64,000 bases of DNA from Pistricoccus aurantiacus (GCF_007954585.1 NZ_CP042382.1:2046001-2110000); one strand, 5' to 3'; positions 51,572 through 61,902 are shown, counted from the first letter of the stretch. The notes: generated by a model from the letters alone, not told the origin. Numbers and translations are program-made.

Positions 51572-51900
51572 ATCTTGCAAGGGAATTAGCGGCCACCAAT
51601 AAGGAAGTCGAACAGATTGGCTAGACAGAAAATAATTAACATGCAAACATGCGCGGTTGCATATCATTTCCATCTACCGCTGAGCTATCTAGTATGCTGC
51701 TCATGCTGCGACAAGGGTATTATTTTGTTATTTGATGCAGCCGCTACGAACTAGGATGCAATTTTCTAAGGTCTCCTGATCCGTACAAGCCTAGAAGATT
51801 CGCGACTTCAAGCGCTACATTTTAAGTGCGGCATGGATGAAACGATTCGTATGTTAGAGCTTGAAACTGACTCGACTCGACACTGACAAGGAACCACCGA
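51572..51900. other. Promoter region of RND efflux operon
   Basis: This 329-base AT-rich stretch holds no gene. ATGCAA-N10-TTGCAT at 51641-51662 is a 22-base dyad that could be a TetR-type operator. No regulator gene is adjacent. Confidence 0.45.
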
Positions 51901-53202
51901 ATGGGCACGACGATGCGTCATCGACACTGGGCTGCAATGGCCGTGATCGCTTTTCTCATATTGCTGGCAGGCTGTGGTTCGGATGACGACGATGAACAGA
52001 AACAGTCCGACCAGGATAGTCAGCCTCCTGCCAAGCAGGCTCAGGTCATGGAGATGAGCAAACGCAATATTGATCTGGACAAGTCCTATTCCGCCAAGCT
52101 GCGCAGCGACCGTCAAGTCGTGGTCATCGCGCGAGTCTCGGGGCTACTTGAGAAACGTAATTTCGAGCCGGGAGACATGGTGGAAGAAGGCAAGAGTCTG
52201 TACACCATCGAACCGGTTATTTATCAGGCGACTGTCAATCAACGCAAGGCGGATGTAGAAAGCGCCAAGGCCAAGGAAAATCGTGCTCAACAGGATGCGG
52301 CACGCTTTCAAAGCCTGTTGAAGCAGAACTCCGTCAGTCGGCAGCAGTACGATCAGGCCATGGCGGAACTGCAAGTGGCCAAGGCCAACGTCGCCCAGGC
52401 GCAAGCAGCGCTGGAAAGCGCGCAGGTCGACCTGGATTACACGGATGTCGAGGCGCCGGTATCCGGCATGATCAGCCTGAGCGACGTCAACGTCGGCAAC
52501 GTAGTCGACACAGGCACTGAGCTTGTCACCATTACACCTATGAATCCCATCGAGGTTCGCTTTCAGCTTCCTCAGCAGGAAGCTTTTGATTTACGCCGCC
52601 AGCGCCGCCAGCAGCAGGACAGTATTACCGCGACCTTGCAGTTTCCGGATTTACAGGGAGACGATACGCCTCCGCTTGAGGGCAAGCTCGATTTTCTCGG
52701 CTCGCGAGTCGACCAGGACACCAGCACGGTACAGGCCCGAGCGATTTTCGAGAATCCGGACAAGATGTTCCTGCCCGGACAGTTCGTGCGCGTGAAGCTT
52801 CAGGGTATGCAGCGTTTCGATGTGCTGGCCGTGCCGGAAATCGCCGTGACTCAGGGCTTGATGGGGCCTCAGGTTTTCGTGCTCGATGATGAGAACAAGG
52901 CGCGTGCTCGCACGGTGACGCTAGGGGAGCAGGTAGGGCCGCTGCAGATCATCACCGATGGGCTCGAGCCCGGCGACCGGGTTATCGTCAGCGATCCGGG
53001 CGGTCTTGAGGCCGGCACGCCCATCGATGCACAGCCTTATTCCGGTGATCCCGGGACGCTTTCGGCGCAAGAGGGACAGCAAGGCCAGAACGATGCCCAG
53101 CAAGAGGAAGCCGGGGAGGGGGACGATAGACAGGCCTCCTCCAACGAGGATAACGCGACGTCATCCCAGGTTAGCGCCAAGGAACAGGACGACGACGCAT
53201 GA
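51901..53202 (+). CDS. RND efflux periplasmic adaptor (AcrA/MexA-like lipoprotein)
   Basis: The 433-residue membrane-fusion protein links the RND pump to an outer-membrane channel. It has a signal with lipobox LLAGC, a lipoyl domain (VSGLLEKRNFEPGDMVEEGKSLYTIEP), a long coiled-coil hairpin (residues about 115-180, QQDAARFQSLLKQNSVSRQQYDQAM) and a beta-barrel domain. The last about 55 residues are an unusual Gln/Glu/Asp/Ser-rich acidic tail, plausibly a halophile adaptation. AAGGA lies eight bases before the ATG. Its stop overlaps the permease start (ATGA). Confidence 0.93.
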   Translation: MGTTMRHRHWAAMAVIAFLILLAGCGSDDDDEQKQSDQDSQPPAKQAQVMEMSKRNIDLDKSYSAKLRSDRQVVVIARVSGLLEKRNFEPGDMVEEGKSLYTIEPVIYQATVNQRKADVESAKAKENRAQQDAARFQSLLKQNSVSRQQYDQAMAELQVAKANVAQAQAALESAQVDLDYTDVEAPVSGMISLSDVNVGNVVDTGTELVTITPMNPIEVRFQLPQQEAFDLRRQRRQQQDSITATLQFPDLQGDDTPPLEGKLDFLGSRVDQDTSTVQARAIFENPDKMFLPGQFVRVKLQGMQRFDVLAVPEIAVTQGLMGPQVFVLDDENKARARTVTLGEQVGPLQIITDGLEPGDRVIVSDPGGLEAGTPIDAQPYSGDPGTLSAQEGQQGQNDAQQEEAGEGDDRQASSNEDNATSSQVSAKEQDDDA

Positions 53203-56200
53203 ATTTCTCTGATTTCTTCATCAAGCGCCCGATCTTTGCCACGGTCCTCTCGACCATCATCGTGGTGATCGGGGCGCTGGCGATGCGCGCCTTGCCGATC
53301 CAGCAGTATCCCAGCGTCGTGCCTCCAACAGTGTCGGTTCAGGCGACTTTTCCTGGCGCCAATGCGGAAACCGTGTCCCAGACCGTGGCGGCCCCCTTGG
53401 CGGAAGCGATCAACGGGGTCGAGAACATGCTCTACATGACCTCGACCAGTTCCGACAACGGCATCATGAGCATGAGTATCGCTTTCGAAATTGGCTCTGA
53501 TGGCGACATCAATACCATCAATGTCAATAATCGGGTGCAGTCGGCGCTGTCCCAGTTGCCCGAGGCGGTTCAAGCGCAAGGTGTCAACGTCGAGTTGCGA
53601 TCGAGCAGCATCCTTTTACTGGTAGCGCTGCGTTCTCCTGATGGTGAATACAGCAAGACCTACATGCAGAACTATGCGGTTCTCAACATTCTCGATGAGC
53701 TTCGTCAGATCCCCGGGGTGGGCAATGCGGAAGCCCTGGGTGGAAGCCAGTTCGCCATGCGTATCTGGCTCGATCCGGACAAGCTTGCTCAGTACGATCT
53801 GACTCCGACGGAAGTCGCGAGCGCGATAAGAGCGCAGAATATCGAGGTACCGGCAGGCAGCCTCGCTGCGGAGCCCCAGACCGATCCGCGTGCCTTTACC
53901 TATACCATTTCCGCCGGTGGGCGCCTGTCCAACGCCGACGAGTTCCGCAACATCTATTTACGCACCAATCCAGACGGTTCATCGCTGTACCTGAAGGATG
54001 TGGCACGTGTTGAGCTAGGTGCCTCCTCCTATGCGGTGAATGCCAAGCTCAATGGCGCGACAATGGCACCGATTATCATCAACCAGCAGCCTGAGGCCAA
54101 CGCGCTGGAGACCGCCGCAAGGGTCAGGGACAGCATGGAGCAGCTCGCCGATCGCTTTCCCGCAGGGCTCGAGTACGTGGTGCCCTATGACACCACCTTG
54201 TTTATCGATGCGTCGATCACCACTGTCGCTGAAACATTCATTGAAGCCTTCATCATTGTCGCGGTCATCGTTTTCCTGTTCCTGCAGAACTGGCGCTCGA
54301 CCATCATCGCCATGACCGTGGTGCCGGTATCGGTACTGGGAGCATTCGCCGGGCTCTACATCCTGGGTTTTTCGATCAATCTGCTGTCGCTGTTCGCGAT
54401 GATTCTGGCCATCGGCATCGTGGTGGATGACGCCATCCTGGTGGTGGAAAATGTCGAGCGCTTGCTCGAGGATGAGGAAGACATCTCGATAGTCGGCGCA
54501 GTCAGCGAGGGTATGCGTGAGGTAGGCGGTCCGATTATCGCTACCGGCTTCATCATGGCCGCGGTATTCGTGCCGGTGGCGTTTCTCGGCGGTTTCACCG
54601 GTCAGATCTATCAGCAGTTCGCGCTGACCATCGCTATTTCCGTGGCCATTTCCGCGGTGGTGGCGCTGACCTTTACGCCGGCGCTGGCGGCAATTTTTCT
54701 CAAACATAAGAAAAGCCAAGAGGAAGAATCCAAGCTGATGCGCGCGGTGCACGCGCCGGGTCGTTGGTTCAACAAGGGCTTCGACTGGGTTACCCGGGGC
54801 TATATGGCCGTCGTGCGCGCTCTGGTCAAACTCTGGGTGCTGGCATTGGTGCTGACCGTCACGGTGGTGGCGTTCTCCTTCTGGCTTTATGGCAGCACAC
54901 CATCGAGCCTGGTGCCGGAAGAGGATCAGGGGATTGCACTGGCTTCCTTCAGTCTGCCGGATGCTGCTTCAGTGGCGCGGACTACGGACTACGTGGACGC
55001 TGTTGGTAAAGAGATCGAAAAGATCCCCGGCGTTGACTTTGTTTCAGCGATTGCCGGTTATGATCTGCTGACAAGTTCAGTCAATACCGCGCGCGGCACC
55101 ATGTTCGTCAGCATGGAGCCTTGGGGAAGCCGAGACCTGACCGCCACCGACATCATTGCACGCATTAACGAGATCGGTGCACAGACCCGGGGAGGCACGG
55201 TACGCGCCTTCAACTTGCCGCCAATTCCAGGCCTGTCCACGACCGGCGGCTTCACCGGCTACCTGCAGTCTCTGGAAGGCGCCAGCCCTAACGAGATGGG
55301 TGAGGCGGCCAACAGGATCATGCAGGCAGCCAACAAGCGCGAAGAGTTGGCGCAGGTGTTCACCACCTTCAATCCCAACGTGCCCTCCTATCGTGCCGAG
55401 ATCGATCAACAGAAGGCGCTGAGTTACGGGGTGCCGATCGAGGCGATCAACAGTACCCTTTCGAATACCCTAGGCAATGGTTTCGTCAATTACTTCTCCT
55501 ACCAGAACCGTAATTTTCAGGTGTTTCTGCAGAACGAGGCCGAATATCGTCGTTCCAAGGATGACTTGAGCAACATCTTCGTGCGCGGCAGCAGCGGCGA
55601 GCGTATTCCGCTGGCGGAGTTCGTCACCTTGGAGCGTATCACCGCGCCAGCGGTGGCGACTCGCTACAGCGTGTATTCCGCTGCCCAGTTCCAGGGCGGG
55701 CCGGCGCCGGGCTACAGCTCCGGACAAGCCATTGCCGCCATGGAAGAAGTGGTCGACGAAACCCTGGGAGACGGCTGGGCCATGGGCTGGACCGGCACCG
55801 CTTATCAGGAGATCAATACCGGTAACGCCGCGTCCATCGCCATCGTCTTTGGTCTGCTGATGGTGTTCCTGATCCTGGCAGCTCAGTACGAAAGCTGGGC
55901 GCTGCCACTGGCGGTGTTGACCGCGGTGCCTTTCGCCTTCCTGGGCGCCATCGGCGGGGTTGCGCTGCGTGGATTGAACGTCGGAGTCTACGTGGAAGTC
56001 GGCATGCTGGTAGTGGTCGGGCTGGCGGCGAAGAACGCCATTCTGATCGTCGAATTCGCCGAACTGCAGCGCAAGGAGCAGGGCATGTCGATTAGTGAGG
56101 CGGCCGTCCATGCCGCCGAGCAGCGCTTTCGTCCCATCGTCATGACCTCCCTGGCGTTCATCTTCGGAACTCTGCCACTGGCGCTGGCCAGCGGAGCGAG

Positions 56201-56411
56201 TAGCGGCAGCAGTCACGAAATCGGCACTACCGTGGCGGTGGGCATGTTGTCGGTGGCAATACTGGCAAGCTTCTTCGTGCCTTCGTTCTACGCGATGATC
56301 GCCAGATTCTCCGATTGGCTGGCACGCAAGCGCGGCAAGGGCAAGGATCAGCAAGACGAAAACGAGGATAGCCAGAACGACCTGGATCGGGCGCCTCAAT
56401 CGTCCAACTGA
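53199..56411 (+). CDS. RND multidrug efflux permease (AcrB/HAE1 family)
   Basis: The 1070-residue inner-membrane pump begins NFSDFFIKRPIFATVLSTII, as AcrB does, and has twelve helices and two large periplasmic loops. The proton-relay residues are visible: Asp-Asp in GIVVDDAILVVENVERL (helix 4) and Lys in VVGLAAKNAILIVEFAEL (helix 10). It exports hydrophobic compounds, using the upstream adaptor. An outer-membrane TolC-type gene is not in the operon. The C-terminus is again a polar acidic tail. A good terminator follows. Confidence 0.96.
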   Translation: MNFSDFFIKRPIFATVLSTIIVVIGALAMRALPIQQYPSVVPPTVSVQATFPGANAETVSQTVAAPLAEAINGVENMLYMTSTSSDNGIMSMSIAFEIGSDGDINTINVNNRVQSALSQLPEAVQAQGVNVELRSSSILLLVALRSPDGEYSKTYMQNYAVLNILDELRQIPGVGNAEALGGSQFAMRIWLDPDKLAQYDLTPTEVASAIRAQNIEVPAGSLAAEPQTDPRAFTYTISAGGRLSNADEFRNIYLRTNPDGSSLYLKDVARVELGASSYAVNAKLNGATMAPIIINQQPEANALETAARVRDSMEQLADRFPAGLEYVVPYDTTLFIDASITTVAETFIEAFIIVAVIVFLFLQNWRSTIIAMTVVPVSVLGAFAGLYILGFSINLLSLFAMILAIGIVVDDAILVVENVERLLEDEEDISIVGAVSEGMREVGGPIIATGFIMAAVFVPVAFLGGFTGQIYQQFALTIAISVAISAVVALTFTPALAAIFLKHKKSQEEESKLMRAVHAPGRWFNKGFDWVTRGYMAVVRALVKLWVLALVLTVTVVAFSFWLYGSTPSSLVPEEDQGIALASFSLPDAASVARTTDYVDAVGKEIEKIPGVDFVSAIAGYDLLTSSVNTARGTMFVSMEPWGSRDLTATDIIARINEIGAQTRGGTVRAFNLPPIPGLSTTGGFTGYLQSLEGASPNEMGEAANRIMQAANKREELAQVFTTFNPNVPSYRAEIDQQKALSYGVPIEAINSTLSNTLGNGFVNYFSYQNRNFQVFLQNEAEYRRSKDDLSNIFVRGSSGERIPLAEFVTLERITAPAVATRYSVYSAAQFQGGPAPGYSSGQAIAAMEEVVDETLGDGWAMGWTGTAYQEINTGNAASIAIVFGLLMVFLILAAQYESWALPLAVLTAVPFAFLGAIGGVALRGLNVGVYVEVGMLVVVGLAAKNAILIVEFAELQRKEQGMSISEAAVHAAEQRFRPIVMTSLAFIFGTLPLALASGASSGSSHEIGTTVAVGMLSVAILASFFVPSFYAMIARFSDWLARKRGKGKDQQDENEDSQNDLDRAPQSSN

Positions 56412-56431
56412 GTGAAACCTGAAAGATCAAT

Positions 56432-56470
56432 AAACCGCTTCTCTGAGTGTTTCAGGGCAGCGGTTTTTTA
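56432..56470 (+). terminator. Rho-independent terminator after RND operon
   Basis: AAACCGCT pairs with AGCGGTTT, with an inner CTGA/TCAG stem, followed by a run of T. It lies about 20 bases after the stop codon. Confidence 0.85.
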
Positions 56471-56611
56471 TGCGCTGGCGACGGCTGTTTAGCCACTTAC
56501 AGGCTCTTTTCACTCGTCATCAAACTGGAACAGGCGTATAAAGAAACACTGTTTCTTTCATTGCCGATTGTTGTTTCGGCCCGATTCTTCCGGTAACCAT
56601 GAGTAGCTTTT

Positions 56612-57646
56612 ATGGCTCGCGCTCCTTTCGAACTTGCCGGCGTCGAGATTGCCCCCGGTACCCGAATGCAGGTCGATGTGCCTGTCGCCAAACTGTATAC
56701 CCACGCGCCTCTGCATATTCCCGTCGAGGTGGTCCATGGCCGCAGCGACGGACCGATATTGCTGGTATGCAGCGCCATTCACGGCGACGAGATAAACGGC
56801 GCCGAGATCGTTCGCCGCCTGCTGCGTTCTTCCATGCTCCGGGCGATACGCGGCACGCTGATCGCCGTGCCTATCGTCAATGTGTTCGGCTTCGTGCAGC
56901 ACAGCCGCTATCTGCCGGACCGTCGGGATCTCAACCGCTGCTTTCCCGGCAGTGAAAAGGGCTCCCTGGGATCGCGGGTCGCGGCGCTGTTTCGCGAGCA
57001 GATCGTCGATCAGGCGACGCATATCATCGATCTGCATACCGGGGCGGTACACCGCACCAACCTGCCGCAGATACGCGCCCAGCTTGCGGAGGGCAGCCAG
57101 ACCGATACCATGGCCGCCGCCTTCGGCGCCCCGGTGATCATCGATGCGGAACTGCGCGAAGGAAGTCTGCGCCATTATGCCCAGAATCGGGGCATTCCCG
57201 TCTTGACCTACGAGGCCGGGGAGGCGCTTCGCTTCGATGAATGGGCGATTGTCACCGGCGTGCGCGGCGTGCGTCGAGTGATGCGCTCTCTCGGCATGCT
57301 GAGCGAAAAACGCCTGCGCAGTAAACCTCGCGCGTCGGAGATCGCCAATGGTTCCAGTTGGGTGCGTGCGCCGGGAGACGGCATTTTTCGCCCTCAGGTG
57401 CGCCTTGGCGCGCGAGTGACCAAGGGCGATCTCTTGGGAGTGGTGGCGGACCCTTTCGGCAACGTGGAAAACCAGATGCGGGCGGACGCGGACGGTATCG
57501 TGATCGGCATGAGCAGGATGCCCCTGGTCAACGAGGGCGAGGCGCTGTTTCACGTGGCGCGTTTCGATGCCATCGAGGAGGCGGAAAGCGCTGTGGAAAA
57601 CCTGCATCCGTACTTTGACCCGGAATTGAATGGGGGCGATGCTTAA
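56612..57646 (+). CDS. Succinylglutamate desuccinylase / aspartoacylase family hydrolase
   Basis: The 344-residue zinc hydrolase belongs to the M14-like AstE/ASPA family. Zinc ligands are His and Glu in SAIHGDEINGAEI near residue 57 and His in HIIDLHTGAVHR near 145. RDLNRCFPGS is the substrate Arg/Asn region. A C-terminal beta domain follows (SSWVRAPGDGIFRP...). Members hydrolyse N-acyl amino acids or related amides. The substrate is unknown. It overlaps the convergent dusA gene by four bases at their stop codons. Confidence 0.9.
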   Translation: MARAPFELAGVEIAPGTRMQVDVPVAKLYTHAPLHIPVEVVHGRSDGPILLVCSAIHGDEINGAEIVRRLLRSSMLRAIRGTLIAVPIVNVFGFVQHSRYLPDRRDLNRCFPGSEKGSLGSRVAALFREQIVDQATHIIDLHTGAVHRTNLPQIRAQLAEGSQTDTMAAAFGAPVIIDAELREGSLRHYAQNRGIPVLTYEAGEALRFDEWAIVTGVRGVRRVMRSLGMLSEKRLRSKPRASEIANGSSWVRAPGDGIFRPQVRLGARVTKGDLLGVVADPFGNVENQMRADADGIVIGMSRMPLVNEGEALFHVARFDAIEEAESAVENLHPYFDPELNGGDA

Positions 57647-58713
57647 GCCGTCTGTGGGGCGCGTTGCTCGTCGATTTCCGGTTCGGCCACCTGGGCCAGC
57701 GCTTCGTCGAATACCTCAAGCCCCGCGCCGTCGCGATGGGCGTTTTCCGCTAGGTAACGACGAAAGCGTCGGCCACCGGGGCAACCCTGGAAAAGTCCCA
57801 GCACATGGCGAATGATATGGTTGAGCCTGGCGCCTTCCTCCAGGCGCCGAGCGATATAAGGCCGCAACGCTTTCGCAGCGTCACGTCGGCTTATGGCGGG
57901 GTCCGGCTGACCGTATAACGCGCTGTCTACCCGGGCCAATAGCCAGGGGTTCTGATAGGCGGCGCGGCCGATCATCACGCTATCGACATGAGCGAGATGC
58001 TCACGGCAATCCTTTAAGCCGAGCAGCCCGCCGTTGAGGCCGATGTGCAGTGTTGGTCGGCTTTGCTTGAGCCGGTAGACCCGCGAGTAGTCGAGAGGCG
58101 GCACGTCGCGATTCTGCTTGGGAGAGAGTCCCTGCAACCAGGCCTTGCGCGCGTGCAGGATAAAGACCTCGCACCCCGCGTCCGCGACGCTGCCGATGAA
58201 GCGCTCCAGATCCGCATCCGCGTCCTGATCGTCGATGCCGATGCGGCACTTGACCGTCACCGGAATCGAGACTGCATCGTGCATGGCGCGAACCGCCGCT
58301 GCCACCTTGTCCGGATACGCCATCAGGCAGGCGCCGATCAGATTGTTCTGCACCCGATCGCTGGGACAGCCGACGTTCAGATTGACTTCGTCATAGCCCC
58401 ACTGTTCGGCAATAGCCGCGCACTCGGCGAGCTCCCCCGGATCGCTGCCCCCCAGCTGTAGCGCCAAGGGATGTTCGATTTCGTCGTAACCGAGAAACCG
58501 CGAGCGTGGGCTGCCGTGCAGGATCGCTCCGGTCGTTACCATCTCTGTGTAGAGAAGCGCTTGACGGGTCAAGGTGCGAGCGAATGCCCGGAAGTCTCGA
58601 GTCGTCCAATCCATCATCGGGGCGATGGAAAAAGTACGATCCAAGGAAGTCGGGGTCAGGGGAGTGATCGGCATGGGCGGAGTCATTGCAGCGGGGCTAT
58701 GAAGGACAGTCAT
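57643..58713 (-). CDS. dusA: tRNA-dihydrouridine(20/20a) synthase DusA
   Basis: The 356-residue FMN enzyme reduces uridine 20/20a in the tRNA D-loop. Motifs are FSIAPMMDWTTRDFRAFAR (FMN site), NLNVGCPSDRVQNNLIGACLM with the catalytic Cys, and the DusA-specific FILHARKAWLQGLSPKQNRDVPPL. The last segment QGCPGGRRFRRYLAENAH fits the C-terminal tRNA-binding domain. No clear ribosome binding site marks the start; ATGs nine and thirteen codons later (before MTPPMP and MPITPL) are alternatives. Confidence 0.95.
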   Translation of the reverse strand: MTVLHSPAAMTPPMPITPLTPTSLDRTFSIAPMMDWTTRDFRAFARTLTRQALLYTEMVTTGAILHGSPRSRFLGYDEIEHPLALQLGGSDPGELAECAAIAEQWGYDEVNLNVGCPSDRVQNNLIGACLMAYPDKVAAAVRAMHDAVSIPVTVKCRIGIDDQDADADLERFIGSVADAGCEVFILHARKAWLQGLSPKQNRDVPPLDYSRVYRLKQSRPTLHIGLNGGLLGLKDCREHLAHVDSVMIGRAAYQNPWLLARVDSALYGQPDPAISRRDAAKALRPYIARRLEEGARLNHIIRHVLGLFQGCPGGRRFRRYLAENAHRDGAGLEVFDEALAQVAEPEIDEQRAPQTA

Positions 58714-58853
58714 GACATCGAACGAAAACGTGACGAGGATTATGCCACAGGAAAGCTATTCTCGCAGTTATGGCGTCATAAACAGGGCATATTTGTCAGT
58801 ATTGGCGACCATTCAGTTATGCTGATGGTATGGACAATTTTCGGGGAGCGATG

Positions 58854-59399
58854 ATGCGAAGAATGTGGTTGGCTAGGTCGATGAGTCTGGTGCTTGCATG
58901 CTTGTTGGCGCTTGTCGGCTGCGGCGGGGATGACGAGGCCGCAGCGCCAGAGAATGGTGTATCCATCTCGTCGTCTTCCGATACGCAGGTCGAGATCGTC
59001 TCGAGTGAGCCTTCCAGCGCGGCGCTCCCCGTCGAGATGAACGTCGTCATGAAGGAAAGCCCACGACGGCGGCTCATGGTGCTGGGGGAAGTCAATCTGC
59101 CGGACCAGACCCGCCTGCGAGTCCGCTTGGTGCGGGATGCCAGCAATGTGAGCTGGCGTGTCATGACAACCGTTGCCGCCGGCGCTTTTGAGGCGGGTCC
59201 TTTGGGGCCCAGCAGTGGCCTGGTAGCGGGTGCCTATACCCTGCATGTCTCCATGCCGCCGGCGGACGTGCAGCCTCAGGAAGTAAAGGCGGTTATTGGT
59301 GAGAAGGGGAGGTTTCTCGAAGGGCCCTACGTGGAGAACTCTCCACATGGTTTGGGGCGTATCGTCAAATACGCCACGACCTATGAGGTTTTACGCTGA
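58854..59399 (+). CDS. Putative lipoprotein of unknown function
   Basis: The 181-residue protein has a typical lipoprotein signal (LACLLALVGC) and then an acidic linker. A predicted beta-rich domain follows (VMKESPRRRLMVLGEVNLPDQTRLRVRLVRDAS), likely a small immunoglobulin-like fold exposed in the periplasm. I do not recognise a family. GGGGAG is five bases before the chosen ATG; an adjacent ATG one codon earlier is equally possible. The gene stands alone between dusA (divergent) and an SDR gene (convergent). Confidence 0.75.
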   Translation: MRRMWLARSMSLVLACLLALVGCGGDDEAAAPENGVSISSSSDTQVEIVSSEPSSAALPVEMNVVMKESPRRRLMVLGEVNLPDQTRLRVRLVRDASNVSWRVMTTVAAGAFEAGPLGPSSGLVAGAYTLHVSMPPADVQPQEVKAVIGEKGRFLEGPYVENSPHGLGRIVKYATTYEVLR

Positions 59400-59479
59400 C
59401 GAATCGGATCGGCAGGGTCTCGACAGATCTGGACTTCATCACCGTCTGGTTTCGGAAAAATCCGGTGTTATAGAAACCA

Positions 59480-60220
59480 TCACCAAGGGATCGACTTGCC
59501 CTCCCAGTCCCAGAAGCTGCCGGTGTCCTGGGGCGTACGCTGTTCCATGACATCCAGCAGGCGTTCGGCGACAAAGGCCGGGGTGAACAGCTTGCCTTCG
59601 GGAACGCGGCCTTGAAAGGGCGCCGAGAGAGCGGTGTCCGTGGTGCCCGGGTGCAGGCAAAGTACCGTGGCTTGATTATTCAGACGCCGCAGTTCGATGG
59701 CAGCGGTTCTCAGCAGCATGTTGTGAGCGGCCTTGCTGGCACGGTAGGCATACCAGCCGCCCAGGCGGTTATCCTCGATGGAACCGACTCGAGCGGACAG
59801 GCTGGCGAAAATAGTCGGATGGTCGCCTTTCAGGCAGGGAAGCAGCGCCTTGAGCAGTAGCGCCGCGGTGGCCGCGTTGATATGAAAGACCCGAGCCAGG
59901 GCGTCCGGATCGAGATCTTCCAGACGTTTTTCCGGCGCCAGGTTATCAGCGTCCGCATGCAGGATGCCGATGGCGTTGAAAATCAGATGCACCGGCTCGC
60001 CGTTCAGGTGTTCCGTCAGGCGTTGCAAGTCCTGCGACTGGGTCAGGTCAAGCTTCAGCGTTTCCAGTCGTGCATCCTGACGATTCATATTCTGGCGGCT
60101 GACGGCGATGACGCGCCCGGGGCGTTCGCTGTCCAGAAGCGCGTCGAGCACGGCGGAACCGATGCCGCCGGAGGCGCCGGTAACCAAGGCGGTGAAGTCG
60201 TCTGGAAGTCGTGAAAGCAT
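59480..60220 (-). CDS. Short-chain dehydrogenase/reductase (C-factor-like)
   Basis: The 246-residue NAD(P) enzyme has the SDR glycine motif TGASGGIGSAVLDALL, the Asn in IFNAIGIL, the catalytic Ser region ASLSARVGSI and the Tyr/Lys pair in GWYAYRASKAAHNMLL. The LHPGTTDTALSAPFQ motif after it marks the C-factor / CsgA-like branch, whose substrates are poorly known. No operon partner. It is divergent from gltX with 162 bases between the chosen starts. Confidence 0.9.
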   Translation of the reverse strand: MLSRLPDDFTALVTGASGGIGSAVLDALLDSERPGRVIAVSRQNMNRQDARLETLKLDLTQSQDLQRLTEHLNGEPVHLIFNAIGILHADADNLAPEKRLEDLDPDALARVFHINAATAALLLKALLPCLKGDHPTIFASLSARVGSIEDNRLGGWYAYRASKAAHNMLLRTAAIELRRLNNQATVLCLHPGTTDTALSAPFQGRVPEGKLFTPAFVAERLLDVMEQRTPQDTGSFWDWEGKSIPW

Positions 60221-60382
60221 GGGTCATCGTCTCCTCGATGAGGCCTGAGCGTATCCGTGATTCGGTAATGCCGGAAGTGAATGCGTATAATGCCGGCATC
60301 GCACAGGCATTTCCCAGGGGGCACGTCTGTTTTTCCCCTGTTTTCCTTGTTTCTTGTGACTTCGTCAATGGATCGAAACGTT

Positions 60383-61864
60383 ATGACCGTACGTACTCGT
60401 ATCGCCCCATCACCCACCGGCGACCCGCACGTGGGCACCGCCTATATCGCGCTGTTCAATCTGTGCTTCGCCCGGGCACAGGGTGGACAGTTCGTGCTGA
60501 GAATCGAGGATACAGATCGCGCCCGCTCCACCGACGAGTCCGAACGCATGATCCTGGACTCCTTGCGTTGGCTGGGGCTCGATTGGGACGAGGGGCCGGA
60601 CGTGGGCGGGCCCTTCGGTCCTTACCGGCAGAGCGAGCGCGGCGATATCTACGTCCGCCACGCCAGGCAATTGCTGGAGGCGGGTCATGCCTTCAAGTGC
60701 TATCGCACCAGCGAGGAACTCGATGTGCTGCGAGAAGCGCGCAAGGCGGAGGGCCTGCAGCTGGCGCTCAAGCCAAGCGACCTGGCCTTGCCGGAAGAGG
60801 AAGTGGCAAGGCGCGAGCGGGAAGGCTGGCCCTATGTGGTGCGCATGAAGGTTCCCAGCGACGGGGTCTGCGTGGTGCAGGACATGCTGCGTGGCGCCAT
60901 CGAGGTGGACTGGGCTCAGGTGGATGCGCAGATTCTGCTCAAGTCCGACGGCATGCCCACCTATCACCTGGCCAATGTCATCGATGACCACCTGATGGAA
61001 ATCAGCCATGTGATTCGTGGTGAGGAGTGGATCAATTCCGCGCCCAAGCACCAGCTTCTCTATGAGTATTTCGGCTGGGACATGCCGGTGCTATGTCACA
61101 TGCCGCTGCTGCGCAATCCGGACAGGTCCAAGCTCTCGAAGCGCAAGAATCCGACCTCGATCAATTACTACCGGCGCATGGGCTATCTGCCCCAGGCGGT
61201 GACCAACTACCTGGGACGCATGGGCTGGTCGATGCCGGATGAGCGGGAAAAATTCAGCCTCGACGAGATGATGGCGAATTTCGATATCCAGCGGGTGTCC
61301 TTGGGAGGCCCGGTATTCGATCTGGCCAAGCTGACCTGGCTGAATGGCGTGTATATTCGTGAGGATCTCGACGACGCTGCTCTACTGGCGGCTTTAAGGG
61401 AATGGGCCTTCAACGAAGCCTATGTCAAGCAGATCCTGCCTCAGGTGCGCCCCCGAGTAGATACGTTATCCGAGGTGATGCCGCTGGCGGGGCATTTCTT
61501 TGCCGGTCTGCCCGCCATCGATCAGGACAGTTTCACGACCGTGCAGCTCGAGCGGGAGACCCTGGTCAGGCTCCTGCAGTTTCTTGTGTGGCGCCTGGAA
61601 GAAGTCTCGAACTGGAACAAGGAATCGCTGCTTGTCGAGGTCAAAGGCCTGGCATCCTATTTCGAATTGAAGATGAAGGATTTTCTGGCGCCTGTCTTTA
61701 TCGCCGTGAGCGGATCGACAGCGTCGACCTCGGTCATGGACGCCATGGCGATTCTGGGTTCCGACATGACTCGGGCTCGGCTGCGTCATGCCATCGACGT
61801 GTTGGGAGGTGTGTCCAAGAAACAGGCGAAACGCTTCGAGAAGGAATATCGTGACATCAAGTGA
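60383..61864 (+). CDS. gltX: Glutamyl-tRNA synthetase
   Basis: The 493-residue class I synthetase charges tRNA-Glu. The HIGH-type motif is in [20 protein letters not shown] at the N-terminus. The KMSKS-type motif is [14 protein letters not shown]. The discriminating [20 protein letters not shown] precedes it. ATG-Thr-Val-Arg is chosen as start; an ATG five codons upstream is nearly as good, and neither has a strong ribosome binding site. A tRNA-Glu gene lies just downstream, an arrangement also seen in Pseudomonas. Confidence 0.96.
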   Translation: MTVRTRIAPSPTGDPHVGTAYIALFNLCFARAQGGQFVLRIEDTDRARSTDESERMILDSLRWLGLDWDEGPDVGGPFGPYRQSERGDIYVRHARQLLEAGHAFKCYRTSEELDVLREARKAEGLQLALKPSDLALPEEEVARREREGWPYVVRMKVPSDGVCVVQDMLRGAIEVDWAQVDAQILLKSDGMPTYHLANVIDDHLMEISHVIRGEEWINSAPKHQLLYEYFGWDMPVLCHMPLLRNPDRSKLSKRKNPTSINYYRRMGYLPQAVTNYLGRMGWSMPDEREKFSLDEMMANFDIQRVSLGGPVFDLAKLTWLNGVYIREDLDDAALLAALREWAFNEAYVKQILPQVRPRVDTLSEVMPLAGHFFAGLPAIDQDSFTTVQLERETLVRLLQFLVWRLEEVSNWNKESLLVEVKGLASYFELKMKDFLAPVFIAVSGSTASTSVMDAMAILGSDMTRARLRHAIDVLGGVSKKQAKRFEKEYRDIK

Positions 61865-61873
61865 TTTTTCCTG

Positions 61874-61902
61874 TTGACGAGGACGGGGCGTCTCAGTAAT
61901 AT
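61874..61902 (+). promoter_or_regulatory. Promoter of tRNA-Ala / tRNA-Glu unit
   Basis: TTGACG (-35), a 17-base spacer and TATTA-like TAATAT (-10) are followed by a GC-rich discriminator, the pattern of strong stable-RNA promoters. The tRNA-Ala gene begins 33 bases after the -10 element. Confidence 0.75.
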
